From Diphasiastrum complanatum (taxonomy: Eukaryota > Streptophyta > Lycopodiopsida > Lycopodiales > Lycopodiaceae), in contig CM055102.1 in NCBI GenBank assembly GCA_029204225.1, positions 36,638,585 through 36,702,584 on the forward strand: DNA of 64,000 nucleotides, written 5' to 3'. The notes beneath the pieces are model-generated. The model was given only the letters and a program-made list of their open reading frames with translations, was not told where the DNA came from and made no database searches. The position numbers and the translations under genes are program-made. Positions within the stretch are counted from its first letter, which is position 1. Every line of letters starts with the position of its first letter. This document shows, piece after piece, positions 21,576 to 33,300 of this stretch.

Positions 21576-22200
21576 TTGATCAAATATACTCAAAGTACAC
21601 CTAATATATCAAGCAATGTGAGTCTAGTTTTAGAAAGGCATGACATTTTATCAACCTCCAATTATTCCTTTTGGAAAATAAGGATGGAATCACTCATTAT
21701 TCATGATATAATGAATATTGTGCTAGGAATAGAGGCAAGGCCTCTTCAAGCACAAGATGAAACAAACTTTGATAGAAGATCTGGACTAACTCTTAACATT
21801 ACCAAGATGAATGCATCTAATGATTTCCTCGACGAGATTAGGGTTGTAACTGCAACAAATAATGCTTGGGAGACACTTCAAAAACCTTAATATTTCAAGG
21901 ATGTTGAACTTGAAAACCCTAATCAATAAAAAGTACAAGTTTGATGATGAATATGCTCATGCTTGTGTAGTTAAGTCTTATAGTAATGAGCAAGATTGTT
22001 TTGGTGATTGCTATCAATGAAAAATAACTTGTACAAATTCTCCAAACTATATTTGGACAATGATATGAAGATCTTGTTCAAATTTATGCCATTCAAAACG
22101 AAGCTACCCACCTTGGAAGACTTGCAAAGTGTCTAGGTCAATCATCCAATTTCAACGACAAGAAATGAGTCTTTTAACCTCAAGGTCCACATCAGTATCA
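21576..22200 (+). pseudogene. Copia gag remnant (DUF4219/UBN2 type)
   Basis: The open part (21576-21890) contains STSNYSFWKIRMESLI, matching the NY..WK.RME block of plant Copia gag, then a UBN2-like end (TATNNAWETLQK). After the stop, similarity continues in other frames (LKTLINKKYKFDDEY). No LTR, protease or pol is attached. The neighbouring region to 23135 shows no gene. Confidence 0.7.
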
Positions 22201-23129
22201 TTTGTGTTGATTGGTTTTTTGTTGCGAAATAACTAGTGTACAAAATTTAGATGTAGTTTTTATGAAAAAAATAAATCCAAATAACCTAATTATGCCCCTT
22301 GATCTTTGGCAAATGTGGAGTCCACATCTAGCTTCATTGCCAATGTAGAAATAATGCATCAACTAGACATAAAAGATGAAAACTCAATAAGAACTTGTCA
22401 TAAACACTTAGATATAATATTCTACTACCCATGTCCGTACAATAGTCGTACAATATTAGAACTCACACGTGTGAACTCATATACATAAGAAAAACAATAT
22501 TCTACACACAAGATCTCACTATATCATCACCAAAATGCAAAAGATGGATGTAGAAACCCAAAGAGATATCTTCCATAAGAATGAATGAGAGAAGAATGAG
22601 AGATGAATTTCTTCGTATGCCTATTTATAACAGCCTCTTGACCTATTTGGATCATCTTGTCCAAGCTTATCGACTTATGGAAGTTTCTAGGTACTTGCCC
22701 AAAACCTAGATCTAACATGACTAGATTCAATGTATCTCTACTAACCAATTAGAGTAGGCCTAATCCACCTATATACTTGTTAAAAATAGTAAGAATACTA
22801 TTTTTAGTCCTTACTGACATGAAGAAATGTATCTCTAAGTTGTAAATTCACTTTGGCCTCCAAACTGCCAAATTAGACAACTTAACTAGTTGACAAGTTT
22901 TCACACTCCCTCTTCAACTAGTTTTACCACACAACTTTGATCTATCTTAAGAATGATCTCTATTATAAGAATAGACCTTCTTTCTATGGTTTTAGTAAAA
23001 ACATATAGGCTTAAAATGTATCAAAAAATATCATACACTCACAGAAACATGCTGAATCTAAGCACATAGTAGATCGTTGGCAAGCTAATTTTGCCAGGAA
23101 AATTCATGCAACATACATAGACAGAGAAC

Positions 23130-23135
<6 letters not shown>
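22201..23135. other. Unassigned AT-rich non-coding stretch
   Basis: No coding, RNA or complete mobile-element signature. It may be the rest of the element whose gag lies just upstream, but no LTR pair was found. Confidence 0.4.
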
Positions 23136-23197
<62 letters not shown>

Positions 23198-23553
23198 GGG
23201 CAGGAGCGAGGGACAGAGAGAGCAGGCCAGGAGCGAGGGAGAGAGCGAGGACAGGAGCGAGCTGATAGAGAGAGACGAGGGACAAAGAGAGTGAGCCAGG
23301 AGCGAGGAAGAGAGCGAGGGCATGAGGGAGCGAGGGACAGAGGGAGCAGAGGATCGAGGAGCGAGGGAGAGAGAGAGACGAGGGACGAAGAGAGCAGGCT
23401 AGGAGCGAGGGAGAGAGCGAGGGCAAGAGCGAGGAACAAAGGGAGCAGAGGACCGAGGAGCGAGGGAGAGATTGAGGGCAGGAGCGAGGGACAAGGAGCG
23501 AGGAGCGAGGGAGAGAGCGAGGGGAGGAGCGAGGGAGCAGAGGCGCGCGTGCG

Positions 23554-23631
<78 letters not shown>
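23136..23631. repeat. Compound purine tract: (GA)n, GAGCGAGGGA minisatellite, (GA)n
   Basis: Pure GA at 23136-23194 and 23557-23631 flank about 360 bp of degenerate GGAGCGAGGGAGAGAG-type repeats, nearly pyrimidine-free on the plus strand. Open reading frames here are repeat artefacts. Confidence 0.95.
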
Positions 23632-23634
<3 letters not shown>

Positions 23635-23719
23635 GGCCCAATTGACACGTGTTGCAACGTGACAATGCATGGCCAGATGTGGGCCATACCCTCTACCGGA
23701 CACGTGTCAGTATGGCTGA

Positions 23720-23905
23720 AAAAAAATTTAGACACGTCTCGTGCAGCACGTGTTGAAACATGCTGATGTGGAGAGACAGATGTCGTGCACATATTGGCCG
23801 ATGGTGTGCTGACAAAAAATTTAGACACGTGTCGCACAGCATGTGTTGAAACATGCTAATGTGACGAGACAGATGTCATGCACATACTGGCCAGTGGTGT
23901 GTACA
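23720..23905. repeat. 93-bp tandem duplication rich in ACGTG words
   Basis: AAAAAATTTAGACACGT ... GTGTTGAAACATGCT.ATGTG ... GAGACAGATGTC.TGCACATA occurs twice, with starts 93 bp apart. ACACGTG-type words, which resemble G-box/ABRE cores, recur from 23645 to 23840. Confidence 0.85.
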
Positions 23906-25890
23906 CCGTTTCCGTGTCAAGCGCAAATTGGTGGACTATAATTTTTTCAAAATTGTGGAAACATATTAATAACTTTCATAATTGATATAGATAATAGTGT
24001 CCATACTGGATGCTTCACTAGTTTTTACATCAATTTTACATATAAAGATGTAACTAGAACATGAAGAACCAAATAGAATGTAAATGCAACGATTCTTCCA
24101 TGCTTCCAATTTTGAACTCTCTGAAAAATAACAACCACCAAACAATAAAATGTGAGTAATCAACCAATGCTTGCATGTCTCTTCCATCTTTGTCCTTCTT
24201 TGATATGTCTCCACCATGAAACTCCATGAATGAGCATCCATTGCCATCTTGCCACAAAAAATCATCAACCCTTGGAAATCCATGAGTAAAAGAGTAAAAT
24301 AATGATATTATGGCTGACTATAAATGATCGACGCTTCTCAAGTTCGTTGGCATGTGGCAGTCGACCAACATCACCAATGATGCGACTCATAAAATCAATA
24401 CTGCTTCGAGCTTTCTTGATTGTCCTGGTAAATTACTCGGCTCCCCTGTTTTGTTTGGGGATTAGTCCCAAGCAGGGATCCCTAAACACAGGTCACGCTG
24501 CGTATAGATCACAAGATTTCCAAGTTACTGAAATCTCAACTCGAAATGCAAAGTCATACATGAAACACAAAGAGAGTTTGAAAACACATATAATCTATAT
24601 GTATATTTTAACAAATTGACAATTTCCAAGCATTGACACCACATAGCTCAACACTTGAGAACTTAGCCATTAATGAGTTATATAATAAGCCTTCCTTAGC
24701 TTCATTTCCATCAACAAAACCAGCCAAGAATGCTAGTACAACTCCAACATCAAAATGATGCAAAACAATGTAACTAGTTTCACCATATCTTGACAATTTG
24801 CACACATTCACATGAAATTGCTCAAACCTTAGATAGAACAAGTAAAGTAACTTTGAACAACACTTCCTTGTTGCTCCCTTGACCTTACTTGAATCTTCGA
24901 ACAACTGCAAAAAATAGATCCAAAGTGCCCCATCCACTTGACTTCTCTTTGATGCTCTTGACTAGCTCCAAATTGCCACCTTTCTTTTTGTGTTGTTGAA
25001 GCCCTTTAAGATCAACCTCTTGATCTTCCACTTGAACATCAAAGCCATTGAATAAGACCTCTTTTCCAAATCCATTAGTTGCTTCTATTCCATGAAAATC
25101 ACCACCCACTTGCATAGCCCCATCTACACAAGAAGATTCACTAAAATATGTGAGAAATGCAAAATGAGTAACTTCCACTTGCTTACCATTCTCATCATAT
25201 GTAAGCCTAGATGGCTTTTGTCTTTACCTTGAAGATCTTCTTAGAACTTGACTTGGAGAGGTATCTCTACCATCACCACCCAAAGAACCATCCTTCTCAC
25301 CACCAAATTAGTTTCATCAACATCAACAACATCAAGCTTATCCACATTCTCCTCCATTACTCAAAGCACTAGTACAATGCACATCCACATGTACTAAATG
25401 AAAAGGCATCTTAGATCTTGAGCTAGATCTAGAATAAGACAACCTATGTGACTTTGTAACCTTTGTGACATTTTGATGTCGATCTTATTATATGTTGATT
25501 ATGTGGTCATAATCTCATCCGACTAGGGAAGGAGAGAGGTGTGCCCCTTCGGTTTATTTGATTTGATTCCACAAGCAATGTCTTCGTGATACTAACTAGC
25601 ATCAGATTAAACTTCATATTCCCAAAAAAAGGGATTCCATGATTCTAGAACGGTGTTCAATCCAACTTAGTCACTACCTTAATGATCATCTACATGCATT
25701 AACGGCCAGACTGACCAATATAACAGCTGCTTGGTTGAGCCTGATTCTTGACTAATTCTGGATCTGATAATGACATCCATGGTCATAATCCTAACATTAC
25801 TCTCTACTACATACATCTAATGACCATTCACAACCATCAAAATGCTATTAACAGCAGCAAACAATTACAATGGTGATTATACTAAAGTTT
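23906..25890. other. Unassigned stretch with unrecognised minus-strand open frames
   Basis: Short minus-strand frames (about 24283-23966, 25178-24885 and 24937-24608) show no motif I know. A minus-strand phrase before 25178 (LRRSSR...QKPSRLTYDENGK) faintly resembles a Copia linker, so these may be transposon debris. No function is claimed. Confidence 0.35.
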
Positions 25891-26571
25891 GTAAGCAGTT
25901 GCTTAAAGAATGCCCTTGGTTAACATAAACTAGATGAGAGGTGGAAAACGGTTTGTTATAAAGCAGTGGTCATATGTAATGTTTTTCTTACAAGTGGAAT
26001 CATGGCATTGCTTTACTAATATATTTTATGGTGTGGCAAAAAGGGAAGAGAACAATATGAAGTTCTTGCTTTCAGCAAACCAGCATTATTTATCACCAAG
26101 TTGATAATCTGCTTCAGCTATGTAAGCTGTAGCAGAATAGACATTAGGAGATTCAGAAATTTATTTTGTCAAAGGCCAAAGCACCCAACTTGCAAAATTC
26201 CTAGGGCTACTGAAGGTATCCTGCAATACCAGGTCAAGAGACAAGTATTGTGAAGTAAACATTGATCAAATTTATCAAAACTGCCAGATTTTGAGACACA
26301 TGAATGGAGCTACCAACCCAACACTTGATGAGATAGTACGATATATTGAATTCACCCTCCACAATCCAATAAATCTTTTGGAGATTCAAACCTTTTGCAA
26401 ACAAAATAATATAGCCATTTAGCAAAGATCATCTTGTATATCCACGAGAATCAGATGCCTTGCAAGCTATCCCTTGAAATGTAATAATGAAATTAACATG
26501 ATGGCTAATGCAACAAGATCGCTCAGCTTCTCAACAATCATAGATAAACCATATGTACTTGATGTTGTTTC
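25891..26571 (-). other. Probable 3' UTR and downstream region of TBCB
   Basis: This non-coding sequence lies immediately past the TBCB stop on the minus strand. An AATAAA-type signal on that strand at about 26160 could be used for polyadenylation; this is an inference. Confidence 0.45.
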
Positions 26572-26625
26572 TCAGATTTCATCCAGTTCTGCTTCAAAGG
26601 GATCAACCTCAGGAAAGTCTCCAAC
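26572..26625 (-). CDS. TBCB: TBCB exon 8 (stop codon)
   Basis: Acceptor CTCCAG. 17 codons plus TGA, VGDFPEVDPFEAELDEI, the acidic tail ending Asp-Glu-Ile. Confidence 0.95.
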   Translation of the reverse strand, partial: VGDFPEVDPFEAELDEI

Positions 26626-26893
26626 CTGGAGACCAAACATAATTAACATACAACATTGTACAGTTCTCAAGATTGCATAATGGATTTGCTACCAGCTTGT
26701 ATTTATAAATAGACTGTTTTGTCATGAATTAGTTTGCCTAAAAGGTAGTGTAAGAAGCCTACCTGCCGCACAGGAATTTCTACATGCAGAATGAATCAAC
26801 AAAGCATGAAGCCATCCAAAAAAGGTGAGGAAGAGAAAACAATGAATGCACATTGATTTCAGTGTCTGTGTGTGCGCGCGCGCGCGCGTGTGT

Positions 26894-26975
<82 letters not shown>

Positions 26976-29450
26976 CTTGACTTTGTCAGGCCGTAACATG
27001 GATCCATGGGCAGGAGGACAGTTGAAATATCTATGACCCTTCACTCTGCATACGCAAAATAATAGTCTTAAAGAAAGGTTTCAAAAGCTGTGGAAAAGTA
27101 CACAATACAATAGTCAAGAACTATAAGCAAGTTGCCTTGTTCCTAATAAATTTATGTCAAAAGTTCCTTTCATACACATTAAAAGTCAAAACCTAAACAT
27201 GCCTAACAAAATTCAGGAGAGTAAGCTAGAACAAACTTTCCAAGAATGCACTTTTTTGGTTGCACGTACATGCCATCATGTTTGCCTACAGGTTCATCAT
27301 ACTGAACTCCAACCCAAAAGCCAGGACCAAGCAGTTCAGCCCTCCCAACAAACATCACAGTGCCACGTTTGCTCCCAGGATTGACTTCACACCGGTCACC
27401 AACCTGAAGAGAGATAGAAAGAGGCTAGCAGTTGCATACATTGTGCATCCATTTGTTTCCATCGTTGACTAACTGCAGGTTCCAGGATAATGAGCAAACC
27501 CATAATATAGGAGTTCAATTACTTTTTCCACTCTCACAAAATACAATATATGAAAAAAAACCACAACAATCACTTGCAAAGCTTAGAAATGAGGTACTAG
27601 ATCATCCTCAAAGCTTGGCAGTATTTAGCAAGAATGTTTGATGAATTTACCAATTGATGGCCCAATAGTAACAAAGATAAAGAAAACCATCTACCTTTTT
27701 GGAAGATAAGTCCATTGTCACATAATCCATACCCTAATAGCTCAAAGGATAGCTCTTCAAGCAGCCGTGTAAACGTAGCCTGATAAGCTTCATCATAGTA
27801 TGAAATGCTTACTATAGAAATGAGATGCAACACAAAATACAAGAGAGTAAGAAAAAGAAAAACTCACATGGATACCGGCAACTAGATCCTCCATATAATT
27901 ATCTGTAATCTGCCCAAAAATAGTAAAATGCAGGTCAACAACAACCCAAAAAAGCGCAACTTGTACAAGCTAGGTTGAGCAACCATTGTAATCAAGAATG
28001 ATATGCTAACTTACAATCTATCCACTATAACTAATATTAGTAGACAAAGTAGCTTACTTGATGCTAGGCATGCAAAAACAGCATGTCGTGTATCCTCGAA
28101 CAACTTTATCTTGGTAAGAAACTTCAAAAAATCTCACCTAGGATAGCTTTGTTAATTTTAAAAAGATTCTCAAGAACAACGTAATAGTAGTCTAAATCTC
28201 AAGCATTGAGACTCGAGAGGCTCATTGAGTCTAAGCTAGTTATGAAACTATTCATACTATACCATCACAATGCATATAATAGTGGGAACTATTCACAATC
28301 AACAAAAAAAAGAGAAATGCAGCAGTTGATTACAAATTGCTTTGCAATACTCTCTTGGAAGGACGTCAGAGACTCCAAACACAAAATTGCCAAATGAGCC
28401 CACCAAATAGTTGAAGGTTGTCCAATGCTGGACCATATGGTCATGTATGTGCTTGAGCGACCAGAGCCTTGATCCAATATTAAAGGGTTAACTACGTGAT
28501 CTATAAATAATGAGATCTAGGTAACAATACAACATAATGTCCTTAACCTTCCCCAACTTTTCGATGTAGCTCCATAGTCAGGATTTTCATTCCTCTTGTT
28601 ACCCACATTCTGCCCACATTTTGCACTCATTTGAGATTACCATCTCCAATCTTCCAACAGACACCCATCAATATATTAGACACTATATGTATCAAGCTCA
28701 TCTTAAGCATACCTGGCAAAGATAATTGGGTGTCAAGCTTGCCTTTTATTGAACTCAATTCTTAGCGTTGGATGCATCAGGGTTCCCACAATCCAACCAT
28801 AGTACGTAGATTATGGTATATCACATTGCCTGATATTCACCTTGGCACAGATTAGGATATCATCACACTAGCTTGCCAGGTATGCTTATCTTAAGCATAC
28901 CTGGCAAAGATAATTGGGTGTCAAGCTTGCCTTCTATCGAACTCAATTCTTAGCGTTGGATGCATCAGGGTTCCCACAATCCAACCATAGTACGTAGATT
29001 ATGGTATATCACATTGCCTGATACTCCTTGGCACAGATTAGGATATCATCACACTAGCTTGCAATTTGCAATTGAGACAGAACGTTTCCAAGGTATTCCA
29101 CATGAGGATAGAATATGTCAGACATGTTCACAAGGAGAGATTGAGACTGAGGAGCATTTCATTTTTAGGCATAGTTTCTTCGAATCAAAGAATCACCGTT
29201 TTGAAATGGTTCAATTCGAATTAGATTTATTTTTTTAACGGGAAAAAAAGAAGCAGTTTTGAACCATCTCGAAACGGGACTGTTTTTGCCTAAATGTAAG
29301 TGTGAAAAAACATTTTCAAACCGTTTCAGAATAGGACTATTTTGCCTAAACGTAAGTGTGCCACTCAAGCTTCATAAACTTCAAAAGGCAACCCTAACCA
29401 AGCATAGAAACGTACATTTGAATAAGACTTATGTTTTGTGTATGGTTTGA

Positions 29451-29512
<62 letters not shown>

Positions 29513-30245
29513 TCTTTATTAATGTCCTTGAAATACCCTAAGGTACATAGGACTGATAAAAGGTACATGTCAAGTATGCACAGTAGGAGCTTAAAAGTTC
29601 ATCATCTAAAAGAAACAATAATTGAAAATATAGAAACTGCATGGTGAGATGGCTGGCACAATCACAATCCATCATCCTGATAAAATTTTGTCTCCGAGTG
29701 GGCTATCGGTATCGTCTCTACTGCCGTGGAGCTGTGGGCTATGGCCTATGGTCTGGCTGTCTCTCTAGGCGGGATGATGAAAAAACTGATGCAACAATAT
29801 CAAAAATCCCTGAAATCCCCTGTTGTAGCTGAAGAGTGGATACCATTGCAGTTCCATAAACTCAACCGCAATGCTCTAGGAAGATCCCCCGAACCGCTCC
29901 CTAGTTTTCTCGGTCTTGTCCTCCAACTCCTGAATTTTCGTAGTGGTAGAGATAGCCGGTGCTTCTTGATCATTCGTTGCCTCTTCCAAGAAAGTAATAC
30001 GGGCAAGCAGGGCTCCCCTTTCAGCATTCATAGAATGAATAGTTGGCTGGAGCTGTCCCATTTCTTGTTGCAGAGAACTGGATTCTTGCTTGATCTGTTC
30101 AATGTAGGATAGGATATATTGTTCAAAAGATCTGGTAGGGGTATACAATTCCAGAAGTGGTAGAATCGGAGTCACGATAGGTGAAGGAGAGAGGGAGAGA
30201 GAGAAAGAAAGATTTTCATTAATGTCCTTGAATACCCAAAGGTAC

Positions 30246-30326
<81 letters not shown>

Positions 30327-33300
30327 ATGTTGAGGGTTGTTACATGACCCTTGAGTCATCAATGTACTATATAGTATGGATCGTAAGAATAGGTGGGGCT
30401 TGGGAGTTATTGTTGTAAAGCTACCTTTACAAGCTCTACTTCTGGCGCCAGCATTGCCCCCGGCGCCAGCAACGCCATTGCTGCTCCAGGCGCCACTCCT
30501 GGCGCCACTGTGACCAGAATCCAGCCGACGCCAAGTTCCTATGGCTGAAAATCTTTGATCAGTTCTAGTGAAGTCCAGAGAGCTCGGATCGACGTGCAAT
30601 CACGTCACACGATCTAGGCATGATTAAAGGAAGCCTGGGGATCAATAAATTCTAGAGAGAGAAAATGACTTTCTAGAGAGAGAAAAGGTGCTTTACCAGC
30701 CTGGGCAGAGCACTTGGTATGAGGGGAGATGGCGAATCCCACCAATACTATAGGGGAGTGCGGGTTGCGACTCAGGGCGAGCTCCAACCAAGTCTCAGCC
30801 TCCCTTGCTGGAATGTTGTCCTGGCGCCCACCTTGGCATGCCAGCGCCCCGGAGACCAGGGTCGATCACACACTTGAAATGTAACCTTCTCAGATTTACT
30901 AATAAAGTGGGATATTCCTCAAATTGACTCTGATTACCTTCTGGGTTTCAGTGTTCGATAAAAGTGCCAGTTGTTAAGGCCGCTTCAAACTTTTTGATCT
31001 GGCACATAGCTGGGGGTCGTATCCCGGGACGCCAGCGGTATGCCGTCGGGACCATTCGGTCCAGGGCGCCAGCGGTATGCTGTCGGGACCATTCGGTTCA
31101 GGAACTGGTTGTTTCCATATTTGTCGCGGCTTGTGATTCTGAGCGTTCCTTGCATGAATGTGAATGGGTTAAGCTCTTGGGGAACGGGCTCTAACCTGTC
31201 GGTTGAGTTGGATGGCTTGCTTGGGTGGAAGTTACCTGTTTATGGCTGTCCAGTCTGGCGTTGCGGGTTGGCTTCCAGCGCTCGTGACGAAGCTTTCAGT
31301 TGGTTAAGTCTGATGTAAGTCAGACGACTTGCTCGGAATGGATGTTACTCGTTTGTAATGAAGCTTCGAGTTAGTTGAGTTTGATGTATGTCGGGCGGCT
31401 TGCTTGGAGGGAAGTCACCCACATCAGGACCCCAGATCTAGCATGGCGCCAGGTTGGATCTCAATGTTGGTTTTAGAACTTCAAGTTGGTTAAGTCTGAT
31501 CATTGTTGGCGAGCTGACTGCTTGTATGTCAAGTGGGTTTGGACGGCAAGCAACTAATTGCAAGTTAGTCGACACTCCCATGGACTTAGGAATCAAGCGT
31601 TCAAAGGATCAATGTCCCCAAACAAAAGAAGAGCAATAAGACATGAAAAAATATCCTTATTTCTTAGTTATTGGATCCTTTATGTACCTAATGGTTTGCG
31701 CTCCACCTGACATAGCTTATGCATTAAGTGACTTAAATCATTTTTTGTCAAATCTAGAAATTGTGCATTGGAAAACTCTACAAGAGTTTTGAGGTATATT
31801 TATACTTCCAAGGACATGTGTATTTGCTATGGAAATAAGACCAGTGAAAAGAATATTCTTACAAAGATGTAGATCAAGCCGGTGATGCAGATATCAGAAG
31901 ATTGACTTCTGAATATGTCTTTGTGTTCAACAATGGACATAGGTTCTGAAATAGTAGGAAGCAGATATCAATGGCCTTGTCATCAACCGAACCAAAGTAT
32001 GTTGTAGCTACACATGCAACGAAGGAATCAATATGGTTTAGGTAGGTGATATCAGATGTCAACCTACCATTGAAAGATCCTGTGATACAGTTTTGTGATA
32101 ATATGAGCTGCATTGCATTGACCTTGAACCCAAGGTTTCACTCTCGAAGCAAGCACATTGAGATCAAGTATCATTATGTCAAAGACAAAGTGCTGAACAA
32201 AGAGGTCAAGCTAGTACATTGCAGAATAGAATTCATGACAACTGATATATTCATGAAGGCACTAGCAAAAGATAGACATACAAGACTTAACTCTCAACTA
32301 AACTTAAGAATACATATATTTCTAGATCCACACAAAGGTGGAGTAATGGAAAAAAGATTTGAGATTGTTTGTAACTTTGTGACTTAGATTGATTCAATCC
32401 AAATTTGTTTGAAAATTTTAGAGACCTACCTTATTCCTGGTTCTTTCTCCTTCTCATGCTCCCCATAGGATGTCTAGATCTGAATTTCATGAAGTCCAAC
32501 GTCAAATTGTTTCAGTCATAGCTCTGTTGGTGTGCTTGTTGTACTTGTTGACAAAAAAGATGGGTCCAAGCATCATTACATTGATTAATGTGCTCTAGAT
32601 ACACTTACTATTCGTAATCAATACCCTTTTCCTCATATGGATGACCTTTGTGACCAACTAGGTAAGGCCAAGATTTTCTCCAAAATTGATCTATGTTTTG
32701 GCTATTGTCAGATTTGTATGCATTCTCTAGATGAATATAAGACTGCTTTTTGTATGCACCTTGGCCTTTACGAGTTTTAAGTCCTACCTTTTGGTCGCTG
32801 ATGGCTCGCCTACCTTTCAGAATGTGATGAATAATATCATGAGTCCACTTCTTGGCCTCTGTGTATTTGTCTATTTGATGACATCCTTGTTTATAGCATT
32901 ACTACGTCTGGGCATGTTAGTGTTTAATTTGCAATGTACATTGTAATTAATCAAGGATCAACCTTGAATCCCACTATTGTCAAGATTCATACGTAACTGT
33001 AGCGCAGGCATCCCAAAGGGAGCCAGGAACCACGACTTAGTTTCCCCGCCTTCAACTCTTGCCGTCCAAACCCACTTGACATACAAGCAGCCAACTCGCC
33101 AACAACGATCAGACTTAACCAACTTGAAGTTCCGAAACCAATATTGAGAACCAACCTGGCGCCATGCCAGATCTGGGGTCCCGATGTGGGTGACTTCCCT
33201 CCAAGCAAGCCGCCCGACATACATCAAACTCAACTAACTCGAAGCTTCGTTACAAACGAGTAACATCCATTCCGAGCAAGTCGTCTGACTTACATCAGAC

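Noticed and set aside
23136-23905. CRISPR-like array
   Set aside because: The repeats are purine minisatellite and a two-copy tandem duplication, without equal spacers or cas genes; the genome is eukaryotic.
24608-25178. Minus-strand open frames as a host gene
   Set aside because: No recognised motif, no splice-consistent assembly, and weak Copia-like wording nearby.
29641-30112. Plus-strand frames (for example from 29726) as a coding gene
   Set aside because: They overlap a more protein-like minus-strand stretch and match no family I know. Neither strand is supported strongly.
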